59,921 bases of DNA, taken from Nocardioides sp. (GTDB lineage Bacteria > Actinomycetota > Actinomycetes > Propionibacteriales > Nocardioidaceae). Of the stretch, positions 43,139 through 51,554 are shown one piece after another; position 1 is the stretch's first letter, and each line of letters begins with the position of its first letter. The translations under genes and the position numbers were made by a program. The notes beneath the pieces are model-generated. The model made no database searches. It was not told the origin of the DNA and was given only the letters and a program-made list of their open reading frames with translations. The DNA is taken from assembly GCF_030149505.1 (NCBI RefSeq), contig NZ_JASBRN010000056.1, positions 1 to 59,921 of the forward strand. The letters run 5' to 3'.

Positions 43139-43897
43139 TCAGTCCCGCGCGAACAGCTCCACGAACCGCCGCAGGATCCGGGGCGGCTCGGTGACGGTGG
43201 CGGCGCGGGCGGCGTCGATCAGCACGTCGGCCCCGCCGGCCTCGAAGTAGCCGTGGTGCTCGTAGACCCGGATGCGGGTGACGAGCTGGTCGGCGTCCAG
43301 CTCGGGGTGGAACTGGGTGGCGTAGACCCGGCTGCCGAGGCGGAAGGCCTGCACGGGGCAGGTGGCCGAGGAGGCGAGCAGCACCGCGCCGCGGGGCAGC
43401 TCGCGCACGGCCTCCTTGTGGCCGAGGAAGGCGTCGAAGGTCGGCGGCAGGTCGCCGAGCAGCGGGTCGGCGCGACCCTCGTCGGTGAGGGTGACGGGCA
43501 GGGCGCCGATCGGCTCGCCGTACGTGCGGTCCACCACCCCGCCGAGCAAGCGGCCCAGGGTGCCGATGCCGTAGCAGCAGCCCAGGAACGGCACGTCGGC
43601 CTCGACGACCCGCTCGGCGAGGACCCGCAGCTCGGCCTCGGCCCGGCGTTGCTCGGGGGCCTTGGTGTCCTCGGGGTCGGAGACGTTGAACGGGCCGCCG
43701 CCGAGGATGATCCCGGACCAGGCGTCCAGGTCGAGCTCCTCCGCGGGAGCCCCCACGGCCTCGGTCAGCGTCTCGCGCTCGAGCCGCACCCGTCGTACGT
43801 CGCCGGGCGCGAGCCCGGAGAAGCGCAGGACTGCCTCCACCTCGCCGTCGGCGGCGAGGTCCTCGGCGCGGGTGCCGAGGAACAGGAAGGGCTTCAC
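43139..43897 (-). CDS. Class I glutamine amidotransferase-like protein
   Basis: 252 residues. The triad is complete: Cys108 in FLGCCYGIG, His197 and Glu199 in ATQFHPELD. GGGPFNVSDPED matches the GMP-synthase GATase oxyanion block. No synthetase domain follows, so it is a stand-alone GATase1 (GuaA-like) of unknown acceptor, or an amidase. It ends 13 bases beyond the palindromic repeats and lies downstream of the racemase gene in the same direction (24-base gap), so it may be co-transcribed. Confidence 0.85.
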   Translation of the reverse strand: MKPFLFLGTRAEDLAADGEVEAVLRFSGLAPGDVRRVRLERETLTEAVGAPAEELDLDAWSGIILGGGPFNVSDPEDTKAPEQRRAEAELRVLAERVVEADVPFLGCCYGIGTLGRLLGGVVDRTYGEPIGALPVTLTDEGRADPLLGDLPPTFDAFLGHKEAVRELPRGAVLLASSATCPVQAFRLGSRVYATQFHPELDADQLVTRIRVYEHHGYFEAGGADVLIDAARAATVTEPPRILRRFVELFARD

Positions 43898-43921
43898 GGG
43901 GCCAGTCTGGTGCGCGGCGGC

Positions 43922-45097
43922 TCAGGCCTGGACCGCGGCCCCGCGCTCGATCAGCCCGTCGACGTCGGCGATGCCCCAGGCGGCGAGCGCCGCGCGGGTG
44001 TGGATGCCTGCCTTCTCCGAGGGCGGCAGGTCGAGGGTCGCCGGGGTGCGGGAGAAGCGGGGCGCCGGCTGCGGCTGGACGACGCCGTGGTGCTCGACGA
44101 AGACCTCACGAGCCTTCATGTGCGGGTGGTCCTTGGCCTCGCTCATCGGGATGATCCCCGCGACGCAGGCGTCGGTGCCCTCGAAGAGCTCGACCCACTC
44201 GGCCTGCGTGCGCTGGGCGAAGGTCTCGGCGAACAGGGCGCGCATCTCGTCGAAGCGGTCGAAGTCCATCTGACCCGGGCAGCGGTCCTCGACGCCGAGC
44301 AGCCGCACGAGCTCGGCGAAGAACTGCGGCTCCAGGGCACCCACGCTCATGTGCCGGCCGTCGGAGGTCTCGTAGACGTCGTAGAACGGGGCGCCGCCGT
44401 CGAGCAGGTTGCTCGCGCGCTGCTCGGTGAAGGTGCCGGAGTGCAGGAAGGCCGAGGTCATCGCGTTGAGGCTGGCCGTGCCGTCGACGATCGCGGCGTC
44501 CACGACCTGCCCCTGGCCGGAGGTCTTGGCCTCGAGCAGCGCGGCGAGGATGCCGATGACGAGGTACGTCGAGCCGCCGCCGAATTCGCCGACCAGGTTG
44601 GTCGGGAAGTGCGGGCGGCTCTTGTCCTGGCCCAGGCCGAAGAGCGTGCCGGTGATGGCGATGTAGTTCATGTCGTGCCCGGCCGCGGTGGCCAGCGGGC
44701 CGGTCTGGCCCCAGCCGGTCATCCGGCCGTAGACCAGGCGCGGGTTGCGCGCGTGGCACTGCTCGGGGCCGAAGCCGAGCCGCTCCGCGACACCGGGCCG
44801 CATGCCCTCGATCAGCACGTCGGCCTCGGCGACCAGGTCGAGCACGGTGGCGACCGCCTCGGGGTCCTTGAGGTTGAGCGCCACGCTGGGACGGCCGCGG
44901 TTGAGCAGGTCGTGGGAGCCGCCGGTCATGAGCTGCCCGCCGGGGCGGTCGACCCGGATGACGTCGGCGCCGAGGTCGGCGAGCAGCATGCATGCGTGCG
45001 GGCCCGGGCCGATGCCGGCGATCTCGACGACCTTGACGCCCTTGAGGGGGCCGGAACCCTGGCCCAGGACGATGTTCTGCTCGGCTGCCTCAGTCAT
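43922..45097 (-). CDS. mcr: Alpha-methylacyl-CoA racemase (family III CoA-transferase fold)
   Basis: 391 residues from ATG 45097 with an AGGA site. It matches the racemase branch: AGHDMNYIAITGTLFGLG (His141, catalytic), LLDGGAPFYDVYETSDGRH and GALEPQF (Glu256, matching Glu241 of mycobacterial MCR). The acid equivalent to Asp156 is Glu171 in LVGEFGGGSTYLV, a conservative change. It interconverts 2R- and 2S-methylacyl-CoA so that branched chains can enter beta-oxidation. A TGACA-N7-TGTCA operator shared with fadA lies immediately upstream. Confidence 0.9.
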   Translation of the reverse strand: MTEAAEQNIVLGQGSGPLKGVKVVEIAGIGPGPHACMLLADLGADVIRVDRPGGQLMTGGSHDLLNRGRPSVALNLKDPEAVATVLDLVAEADVLIEGMRPGVAERLGFGPEQCHARNPRLVYGRMTGWGQTGPLATAAGHDMNYIAITGTLFGLGQDKSRPHFPTNLVGEFGGGSTYLVIGILAALLEAKTSGQGQVVDAAIVDGTASLNAMTSAFLHSGTFTEQRASNLLDGGAPFYDVYETSDGRHMSVGALEPQFFAELVRLLGVEDRCPGQMDFDRFDEMRALFAETFAQRTQAEWVELFEGTDACVAGIIPMSEAKDHPHMKAREVFVEHHGVVQPQPAPRFSRTPATLDLPPSEKAGIHTRAALAAWGIADVDGLIERGAAVQA

Positions 45098-45108
45098 GGG
45101 CGGCATCC

Positions 45109-45125
45109 TGACAGAACTACTGTCA
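45109..45125. promoter_or_regulatory. TGACA-N7-TGTCA operator upstream of the racemase gene
   Basis: TGACAGAACTACTGTCA is a perfect palindrome (6-bp arms, 5-base core) in the 25-base gap between the ABC ATPase stop and mcr; it includes that stop codon. Its pattern equals the fadA/merR operator at 36782-36800. This suggests that mcr has its own promoter under the same regulator. Confidence 0.6.
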
Positions 45126-45899
45126 CGGTGCGAGGACCCGCTTGAGGAACGAACGGGTCCGCTCGTGGGTCGGGTCGCTGAACATCCGCGCCGGCGGGCC
45201 CTGCTCGAGGATCCGCCCACCCTCGAGGAAGCAGACGGTCGTCGCGACCTCGCGGGCGAAGGACATCTCGTGGGTGGCCAGCACCATCGTCGTCCCGCCC
45301 GCGGCCAGGTCGCGCACGATGTCGAGCACCTCGCCCACGAGCTCGGGGTCCAGCGCCGCGGTGATCTCGTCGAGGAGCAGCAGCTCGGGGCGTGTGCAGA
45401 GGGCTCGTACGACGGCAGCCCGCTGCTGCTGGCCGCCCGAGAGCCGGTCCGGGTGCTGGTCGGCGTGGCCGGCGAGGCCGAACCGCTCGAGCAGCCCGAG
45501 CGCCCGGTCGCGCGCCTCCCGCCGGCGTACGCCGTGGGCGTGGCGAGGGGCGAGGGTGCAGTTCTCCAGCACCGTGAGGTGGGGGAAGAGGTTGTAGGCC
45601 TGGAAGACCATCCCGATCCGCCGGCGCACCGCCCGCTCGTCGACCGCGGGGTCGGTGATCTCGACGCCGTCGAGGTGGATGGTGCCGTCGTCGACCGGCT
45701 CGAGCAGGTCCAGGCAGCGCAGGAGGGTCGACTTGCCCGATCCGGAGGAGCCGATCAGGCAGACGACGTCGCCCGCGTGCACGTCGAGGTCGACGTCGTC
45801 GAGGACCAGCCGCTCGCCGTAGGCCTTGCGCAGGCCGCGCACCCGCAGCACCGGCTCGCGGTCCCGGGTCGACTCCCCGCCCGCGTCCGGGGCGCTCAT
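45123..45899 (-). CDS. Polar amino-acid ABC transporter ATP-binding protein
   Basis: 258 residues. Walker A GSSGSGKST, Q-loop MVFQAYNLFPHLT, signature LSGGQQQR, Walker B LLLLDEITAALDPE and His in ATHEMSFAREVA. This is the GlnQ/HisP group; the DEIT form is a minor variant of DEPT. It overlaps the permease stop (ATGA) and is the last gene of the transporter operon. Confidence 0.92.
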   Translation of the reverse strand: MSAPDAGGESTRDREPVLRVRGLRKAYGERLVLDDVDLDVHAGDVVCLIGSSGSGKSTLLRCLDLLEPVDDGTIHLDGVEITDPAVDERAVRRRIGMVFQAYNLFPHLTVLENCTLAPRHAHGVRRREARDRALGLLERFGLAGHADQHPDRLSGGQQQRAAVVRALCTRPELLLLDEITAALDPELVGEVLDIVRDLAAGGTTMVLATHEMSFAREVATTVCFLEGGRILEQGPPARMFSDPTHERTRSFLKRVLAP

Positions 45900-46783
45900 G
45901 CCACCCCTCCTGCCCGCTCGCGCTCGACCACCCGGCGCTGCAGCCAGTCGGTGAGGCGGGCGAGAGGCACGGTCATCACGACGAAGAAGGCCGAGACGAC
46001 CACGAGCGGGGTGAAGTTGAAGTTGTAGAGGCCGTAGTCCTGCGCGGTGAAGACCGCGTCGAAGACGCCGACCGCCGAGACCAGGGCGGTGTCCTTCTGC
46101 AGCGAGACGAAGTCGTTGAGCAGCGGCGGCACGATCCGCCGCACCGCCTGCGGGACGACCACGTGGCGCAGCGTCCGCACGTGGCCCAGACCGAGCGCCC
46201 GGGCACTGGCGATCTGCGAGGGGTGCACCGACTCGATGCCTGCGCGGAAGACCTCCGCGACGTACGCCGAGTAGGACAGCACCAGCGCGACGCCGGCCCA
46301 CACGTAGCGGTCGTTGGTCAGGCCCTGCAGCTCCAGGGCCGGCATGCCGAAGCCCAGCAGCAGCACGAGCAGCAGGGTGGGGATGCCGCGGAGCACGTCG
46401 GTGAAGACCACCGCGAGCAGCCGCAGCGGCGCCATCCAGGGCGAGTGCGTGCCACGGGCGAGCGCGACCAGCAGGCCGAGCACGAGGATCGCCGGCTGGC
46501 ACAGCACGAAGAGCTTCACGTTGAGCCAGAAGCCGTCGACGATCGCGGGGAAGGACTCCCGCGCGTGGTAGGGGCTGAAGAAGGTCTCGCGCACGCGCGG
46601 CCAGCCGGGCGAGGTCACGACCACCGCCACGAGGGCTCCCAGGACGACGAGTGTGCTCAGGCTCGCCAACAGGAGCCGGCGGCGCCCCTGGCGGCGGCGG
46701 GCCGCGCGGCGCTCGAGCTCGCGCGGGCTGGGCCGCCAGGCGCCGGCGGCCGCTGCCGTCGTACCGGACCCGGAGGGTCCCAC
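45896..46783 (-). CDS. Polar amino-acid ABC transporter permease
   Basis: 295 residues from GTG 46783, which shares one base with the stop of the binding-protein gene (TAGTG). About five membrane helices; the EAA loop is AGIESVHPSQIASARALGLG and an upstream block VFTDVLRGIPTLLLVLLLG matches HisM/GlnP permeases. An unusually long, basic N-terminal cytoplasmic extension (~50 residues) precedes the first helix. Confidence 0.9.
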   Translation of the reverse strand: MGPSGSGTTAAAAGAWRPSPRELERRAARRRQGRRRLLLASLSTLVVLGALVAVVVTSPGWPRVRETFFSPYHARESFPAIVDGFWLNVKLFVLCQPAILVLGLLVALARGTHSPWMAPLRLLAVVFTDVLRGIPTLLLVLLLGFGMPALELQGLTNDRYVWAGVALVLSYSAYVAEVFRAGIESVHPSQIASARALGLGHVRTLRHVVVPQAVRRIVPPLLNDFVSLQKDTALVSAVGVFDAVFTAQDYGLYNFNFTPLVVVSAFFVVMTVPLARLTDWLQRRVVERERAGGVA

Positions 46784-47682
46784 TACTGCAGCTCGGGCAC
46801 GTCGACGACGTCGGAGAGCCACTCGGTCTCGATGTCCTCGAGCGTGCCGTCCTCGCGCATCGCCGCGAGCGCGGCGTCGACGCAGGCGACCAGCGGGGAG
46901 CCCTTCTCGAAGAGCATCCCGAACTCCTCCTGCTCGCCGGTGGCGGGCTGGAACTGCCCGACGATTACGCTGTCCTCGATCTCGACGGCCGAGATGTAGA
47001 AGGCGGTCGGGAGGTCGGCCAGGATCGCGTCGACCTGGTCGTTGACCAGGGCCTGCTTGGCGGCGTTGGTGTTCTGGAAGACCGCCGGGTCCTCCTCAGG
47101 CTGGATCACGTCGCGGATCGCGGTGAGCGACGTGGTGCCGGTCTGGGCACCCAGCCGCAGCCCGGCCAGGTCCTCCAGGCTGGTGGCCTCGGCGCCGGCG
47201 GTGCCCTCGAGCGCGATGACGGCCTGCGCGGCCTGGTAGTAGCCCTCGGAGAAGTCCACGACCTCCGCGCGCTGCGGGGTGATCGAGATCTGGTTGATGT
47301 CGAGGTCGAAGTCCTTCTGCCCGGGCGCGAAGGAGGTGTTGAACGGCACCGTCACCCAGGTGACCTGGTCCTCGGAGAAGCCGAGGCGGTCGGCGACCTC
47401 GTAGGCCACCGCGCTCTCGTAGCCCTCGCCGTTGGTGGGGTCGTTGTCGACGAACCACGGCTCGTACGCCGGGGAGTCGGTGCCCACCGTCAGCACGCCG
47501 GACTCCAGGAGCATGTCGTCGGTGACGCACTCGGCCGGGTCCTGGGCGGCTGCGTCCTCGGTCGCGCTCGGCGAGCTGCCCGGGTCGGAGGCGGTGGGCT
47601 CCTCGTCGACGGGGGCGCAGGCGGTGAGGGCGGTGAGCGTCCCGAGCGCGAGGACGGCGGCGGAGGCAAGGGTGCGGCGCAT
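46783..47682 (-). CDS. Amino-acid ABC transporter substrate-binding lipoprotein
   Basis: 299 residues. Signal peptide with lipobox LTAC (Cys22), acidic linker, then a type II solute-binding fold: LTVGTDSPAYEPWF, FNTSFAPGQKDFDLDINQIS, DFSEGYYQAAQAV and LGAQTGTTSL. It should deliver a polar amino acid to the permease. It is first in the operon; a promoter must lie in 47683-47760. Neighbouring catabolic genes do not indicate the ligand. Confidence 0.92.
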   Translation of the reverse strand: MRRTLASAAVLALGTLTALTACAPVDEEPTASDPGSSPSATEDAAAQDPAECVTDDMLLESGVLTVGTDSPAYEPWFVDNDPTNGEGYESAVAYEVADRLGFSEDQVTWVTVPFNTSFAPGQKDFDLDINQISITPQRAEVVDFSEGYYQAAQAVIALEGTAGAEATSLEDLAGLRLGAQTGTTSLTAIRDVIQPEEDPAVFQNTNAAKQALVNDQVDAILADLPTAFYISAVEIEDSVIVGQFQPATGEQEEFGMLFEKGSPLVACVDAALAAMREDGTLEDIETEWLSDVVDVPELQ

Positions 47683-47760
47683 GGGCAGATCGTAGGGTCT
47701 CGACCCCACCGCGGCCCGGACGTCGCGCGAGCGCGAGACCGGCGCCACACCGCCTCCCCT

Positions 47761-47774
47761 TGCAACTCGTTGCA
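47761..47774. promoter_or_regulatory. TGCAA-N4-TTGCA operator of the PadR/FadH-like operon
   Basis: TGCAACTCGTTGCA is a perfect 5-bp-arm palindrome with a 4-base core, 23 bases upstream of the preferred PadR start. It lies in the divergent gap to the substrate-binding protein. PadR autoregulatory sites are typically palindromes overlapping the promoter, so this is the likely operator. Confidence 0.6.
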
Positions 47775-47796
47775 TAGGTCGGTCATGATCTCCCGC

Positions 47797-48327
47797 ATGG
47801 CCCTCGAGCACGCCCTGCTGGTCGCGCTGTGCGAGCAGCCGGCCTCGGGGCTAGAGCTGACCAAGCGGTTCAGCCGCTCGATCGGCTACTTCTGGTCCGC
47901 CACGCACCAGCAGATCTACCGCGTGCTGGGCCGGATGGACGGCGACGGCTGGGTCTCGGTCGCCGAGGTCGCCCAGGAGGGCCGTCCCGACAAGAAGGTG
48001 TACGCCGTGACCGAGCTCGGTCGCGCGGCGCTCGCCGACTGGCTGGCCCAGCCGACCGAGACCCAGTCCCTGCGCTCAGAGCTCGCGCTCAAGATGCGCG
48101 CCGCGACGTGGGGGGACCGGGGAGCGGTCCTCGACGTCGTACGCACCAACTTGGCCGACCACCACGCCCGGCTCGAGCGCTACGAGCAGCTCGTGGCGCG
48201 CGACTACCCCGATCCCTCGATCCTCACGGGTCTCGAGCTCGACCAGTACCTCGTCCTGCACGGCGGGGTGCTGATGGAGCGGACCTGGATCACCTGGCTC
48301 ACCGAGTACCTGGAGGCACACGCATGA
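47797..48327 (+). CDS. PadR-family regulator of the FadH-like gene
   Basis: 176 residues from ATG 47797; ATG 47785 in the same frame is possible. The winged helix is MALEHALLVALCEQPASGLE followed by QQIYRVLGRMDGDGWV, then the C-terminal Vir_act_alpha_C domain with WITWLTEYL. Its stop overlaps the next ATG (ATGA), so the enoate reductase gene is co-translated and is the probable regulatory target. Confidence 0.9.
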   Translation: MALEHALLVALCEQPASGLELTKRFSRSIGYFWSATHQQIYRVLGRMDGDGWVSVAEVAQEGRPDKKVYAVTELGRAALADWLAQPTETQSLRSELALKMRAATWGDRGAVLDVVRTNLADHHARLERYEQLVARDYPDPSILTGLELDQYLVLHGGVLMERTWITWLTEYLEAHA

Positions 48328-50342
48328 CCGCACCGGCCGAGAACCCCTACCCGCACCTGCTGTCGCCCCTCACGCTGGCGGGGCTGACCCTGCGCAACCG
48401 CGTGGTCATGGGCTCGATGCACACCGGGCTCGAGGACGCGCCCTGGGACGTCCCCAAGCTGGCGGCGTACGTCGGGGAGCGGGCCAAGGGCGGCGTCGGC
48501 CTGATCGTGACCGGCGGCTACGCGCCGACCCGGCGCGGCTGGCTGAAGCCCTTCGCCTCCGAGCTGCGCACCCGGCTGCAGGCCGAGCGGCACAAGCAGG
48601 TCACCGGCGCGGTGCACGAGCACGGCGGCGCGATCGCCCTGCAGGTGCTGCACGCCGGGCGCTACGGCTACACCCCGATCTCGGTGTCGGCCTCGAACCG
48701 CAAGAGCCCGATCACGCCGTTCAAGCCCACCGCCCTCTCGTCGAAGGGCGTCGACAGGACGGCGTCCGCCTTCGCGCGCACCGCCGCCCTGGCGCAGCGC
48801 GCGGGATACGACGCCGTCGAGATCATGGGCTCCGAGGGCTACCTGATCAACCAGTTCCTCGCCGAGCGGACCAACGACCGCACCGACGCCTGGGGCGGCA
48901 CCGCCGAGAAGCGGATGCGCTTCCCGGTCGAGGTCGTGCGCCGCACCCGCGAGCTGGTCGGGCCGGACCTGCCGATCATGTACCGCATCTCGCTGCTCGA
49001 CCTGGTCGAGGGCGGCCAGACCTGGGACGAGGTCGCCGAGCTTGCGCACCGGATCGTGGAGGCCGGCGCGACCGTGCTCAACACCGGCATCGGCTGGCAC
49101 GAGGCCCGGGTGCCCACGATCATCACGCAGGTCCCGCGCGGGGCCTGGCTGTCGGCGACCGCGCGGCTCAAGGCCGAGGTGTCGGTGCCGGTCTGCGCGT
49201 CGAACCGGATCAACACCCCCGAGCTCGCCGAGCAGGTGCTGGCCGAGGGCACCGCGGACCTGGTCTCCATGGCGCGCCCGCTGCTGGCCGACCCCGTCTT
49301 CGTCGCCAAGGCCGCCGAGGGTCGCGCCGACGAGATCAACACCTGCATCGCGTGCAACCAGGCCTGCCTGGACCATGTCTTCCAGAACAAGAAGGCGTCC
49401 TGCCTGGTCAACCCGCGCGCCTGCCGCGAGACCACGCTGGTCCTCTCCCCCACCCGTCGAGCCCGCCGGGTCGCGGTCGTCGGCGCCGGCCCGGCCGGGC
49501 TGTCGGCCGCGGTCTCGGCCGCCGAGCGCGGGCACGCCGTCACGCTGTTCGAGGCCTCCTCCGAGCTGGGCGGGCAGTTCCGCCTGGCGATGGCGGTGCC
49601 GGGCAAGGAGGAGTTCGCCGAGACGCTGCGCTACTTCACCCGCCGGCTCGAGGTGCTGGGCGTCGACGTGCGCCTGTCGACGTACGCCGCGGCCGCCGAC
49701 CTCGCCGACTTCGACGACGTCGTGGTCGCCACCGGTGTCGAGCCGCGTGAGCTGGACCTGCCCGGCGCCGACCACGAGCGCGTGGTGTCGTACGCCGACG
49801 TGCTGGCCGGCCGGGTCGTGCCCGGCCGCCGGGTCGCCGTCATCGGCGCCGGCGGCATCGGCGTCGACGTGTCGCACTGGCTGACCCATGACGAGCACGA
49901 CGACTTCATGGAGGTCTGGGGCGTCGGCGACCCGTCCGTGCACCCCGGCGGGCTCGCCGAGGCCAAGCCGCGCACCGCTGCCCGTGAGGTCACGCTGTTG
50001 CAGCGCAAGACCTCGATGATCGGCAAGCACCTGGGCAAGACCTCCGGCTGGGCGCACCGCGCGGTGCTGAAGCAGGTCGGCGTCACGCAGGTCTCCGGCG
50101 CGACGTACACCGCCGTGCAGGGCCACCCCGACGGCGTGGAGCTGCTCTACTCCGTCGACGGCGAGGCTCGCTCGTTGGTCGTGGACCACGTCGTGGTCTG
50201 CGCGGGCCAGGAGTCGGTGCGCTCGGTCTTCGACGGGCTCGACCACCCCTCGGCGCACCTGATCGGGGGCGCTGACGTCGCCGCCGAGCTGGACGCCAAG
50301 CGCGCCATCGAGCAGGGCACGGTGGTCGCGGCCGGGCTCTGA
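48324..50342 (+). CDS. fadH: FadH-like 2,4-dienoyl-CoA reductase / NADH:flavin oxidoreductase
   Basis: 672 residues. An N-terminal OYE-type TIM barrel (~10-360; LLSPLTLAGLTLRNRVVMGS, VLHAGRYGY, active-site block MGSEGYLINQFLAERTN), a 4Fe-4S Cys cluster near residue 340 (CIACNQACLDH...C, then C in NPRAC), then an FAD/NAD domain with VAVVGAGPAGLSAAV and VAVIGAGGIGVD. This is the FadH architecture, which reduces 2,4-dienoyl-CoA from unsaturated fatty acids with NADPH. Other enoate reductases share it, so the symbol is by architecture and context. Confidence 0.88.
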   Translation: MTAPAENPYPHLLSPLTLAGLTLRNRVVMGSMHTGLEDAPWDVPKLAAYVGERAKGGVGLIVTGGYAPTRRGWLKPFASELRTRLQAERHKQVTGAVHEHGGAIALQVLHAGRYGYTPISVSASNRKSPITPFKPTALSSKGVDRTASAFARTAALAQRAGYDAVEIMGSEGYLINQFLAERTNDRTDAWGGTAEKRMRFPVEVVRRTRELVGPDLPIMYRISLLDLVEGGQTWDEVAELAHRIVEAGATVLNTGIGWHEARVPTIITQVPRGAWLSATARLKAEVSVPVCASNRINTPELAEQVLAEGTADLVSMARPLLADPVFVAKAAEGRADEINTCIACNQACLDHVFQNKKASCLVNPRACRETTLVLSPTRRARRVAVVGAGPAGLSAAVSAAERGHAVTLFEASSELGGQFRLAMAVPGKEEFAETLRYFTRRLEVLGVDVRLSTYAAAADLADFDDVVVATGVEPRELDLPGADHERVVSYADVLAGRVVPGRRVAVIGAGGIGVDVSHWLTHDEHDDFMEVWGVGDPSVHPGGLAEAKPRTAAREVTLLQRKTSMIGKHLGKTSGWAHRAVLKQVGVTQVSGATYTAVQGHPDGVELLYSVDGEARSLVVDHVVVCAGQESVRSVFDGLDHPSAHLIGGADVAAELDAKRAIEQGTVVAAGL

Positions 50343-50360
50343 GCCGTCGCTCGGCTCACG

Positions 50361-50415
50361 CTGAGCGACGTTCCGTACGCCGACAGGCTCGATCTGCGTC
50401 GCGAACGTCGCTCAG
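50361..50415. repeat. 55-bp hairpin repeat, left copy (pair 2)
   Basis: The perfect 13-bp arms are ctgagcgacgttc (50361-50373) and gaacgtcgctcag (50403-50415). The right arm includes the stop codon of the DUF559-type gene. The related right-hand copy is at 51481-51535; the two are equally long and 42 of 55 bases identical. Confidence 0.9.
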
Positions 50416-51413
50416 CGACCGGGCCGCGCCTCCTCTCTGGGACCACCTCGCTGCACCACCGTCAGCGTCGGTCGCCACCACGGCGGCGGCTCGAGGGTCC
50501 AGCGACGATCCTCGGGAGGCACCCGGGCCGCCCTGGCGAAGGCGGAGTCGAGCCGCCGCTGCAGCCGCCCGCTGCCCAGGTCACCCGCGACGATCGTGAA
50601 CGGCGTCAACCCGTGGTCGAGCAGCCGCTGCTCGCGCTCCAGGTCGACCCGGCGCTGCCCGCGGTCGAGGTGGTGGTCGCCGTCGTACTCACCGCACGGA
50701 CCGATGAGGTCCAGCAGGTCCGGAGTGCCGAGGAGGTCGCCGTCGAGGTCGAAGACCGGCCGGTTGGCGAGCGGGCGCCGTCCGGTGTGCCGCTCCCAGG
50801 CGAGGCGGGCCCGGGTCTCCTGGGGTGACCAGGAGTTCTCGTCGGCGAGCCGGAGCGCCTCCCTGGCCTGCCGGATGCCCACGAGGCCCGGGCGGGCGAC
50901 CAGCCAGGCCGAGACCTGCTCCGGTGTCACGAGGTCCGCGCGGTAGGTCATGTCGAGCGCCTCGACTGCGCTGTCGAGGTCGACCGCGTGCCGCATCACG
51001 AAGACGACGGCAGCGACGGCGCTCATGACGAGCAGCCCGTCCAGCTCCACCACGTCCTCGGGATCGAAGCGTTCGCGGTGGACCCGGACGCCTGCCTGGT
51101 CGCGGAGGCACTGCGTCACAGCCGCGACGTCGATGGGGACGGCGCTGCCGTCGGCGCGGGTCCCCGTGTGCCACCGGGCCCGCCGCCAGCACAGCGCCGC
51201 CCAGCCCGTCACCGCGACGCCGGCCGGTAGCAGAGCCCCTGCCTCGGCGACCCGCTGCAGGGGCGTCGGCTCGACGTCGGCGGGAACGTAGAGGCCGCGG
51301 CTCGTACGCCGCCAGCCCGGACCGCGCGCCTGCCGCTGGGTCGGGCCGTGCCGGCCCGTGGGGTCGGTGCGCACCGGCGTCGTGGTGCCGCGCGCGAGGC
51401 CGATGAAGGTCAT
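50412..51413 (-). CDS. AbiEi-like/DUF559 endonuclease-fold protein 2
   Basis: 333 residues from ATG 51413. The N-terminal part has SRGLYVPADVEPTPLQRVAE, as in AbiEi-type N-termini, followed by a variable helical middle. The C-terminal part is a PD-(D/E)XK/Vsr-like fold: VFDLDGDLLGTPDLLDL, CGEYDGDHH and RRVDLEREQRLLDHGLTPF. This resembles, but is not close to, the 28.2-kb protein. It has no adjacent toxin. It is bracketed by two palindromic 55-bp repeats, and its stop codon lies inside the left hairpin. Confidence 0.8.
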   Translation of the reverse strand: MTFIGLARGTTTPVRTDPTGRHGPTQRQARGPGWRRTSRGLYVPADVEPTPLQRVAEAGALLPAGVAVTGWAALCWRRARWHTGTRADGSAVPIDVAAVTQCLRDQAGVRVHRERFDPEDVVELDGLLVMSAVAAVVFVMRHAVDLDSAVEALDMTYRADLVTPEQVSAWLVARPGLVGIRQAREALRLADENSWSPQETRARLAWERHTGRRPLANRPVFDLDGDLLGTPDLLDLIGPCGEYDGDHHLDRGQRRVDLEREQRLLDHGLTPFTIVAGDLGSGRLQRRLDSAFARAARVPPEDRRWTLEPPPWWRPTLTVVQRGGPREEARPGR

Positions 51414-51480
51414 GGCCCGATCGTGGCCGCGCCGATGTTCATCGTCACCGGCAGCGGCGACGGCTGTGCACGCGCCCATG

Positions 51481-51535
51481 CTCAGCGACGTTGTGGACGC
51501 CGATCGGCTCCATTTTGGTACGGAACGTCGCTCAG
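51481..51535. repeat. 55-bp hairpin repeat, right copy (pair 2)
   Basis: ctcagcgacgtt at 51481-51492 pairs with aacgtcgctcag at 51524-51535 with one mismatch. It lies 67 bases upstream of the DUF559-type gene and 19 bases before the divergent membrane-protein gene, so it probably sits in both promoters. Confidence 0.9.
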
Positions 51536-51554
51536 AGCGCCCTAAGGTCGAGCC

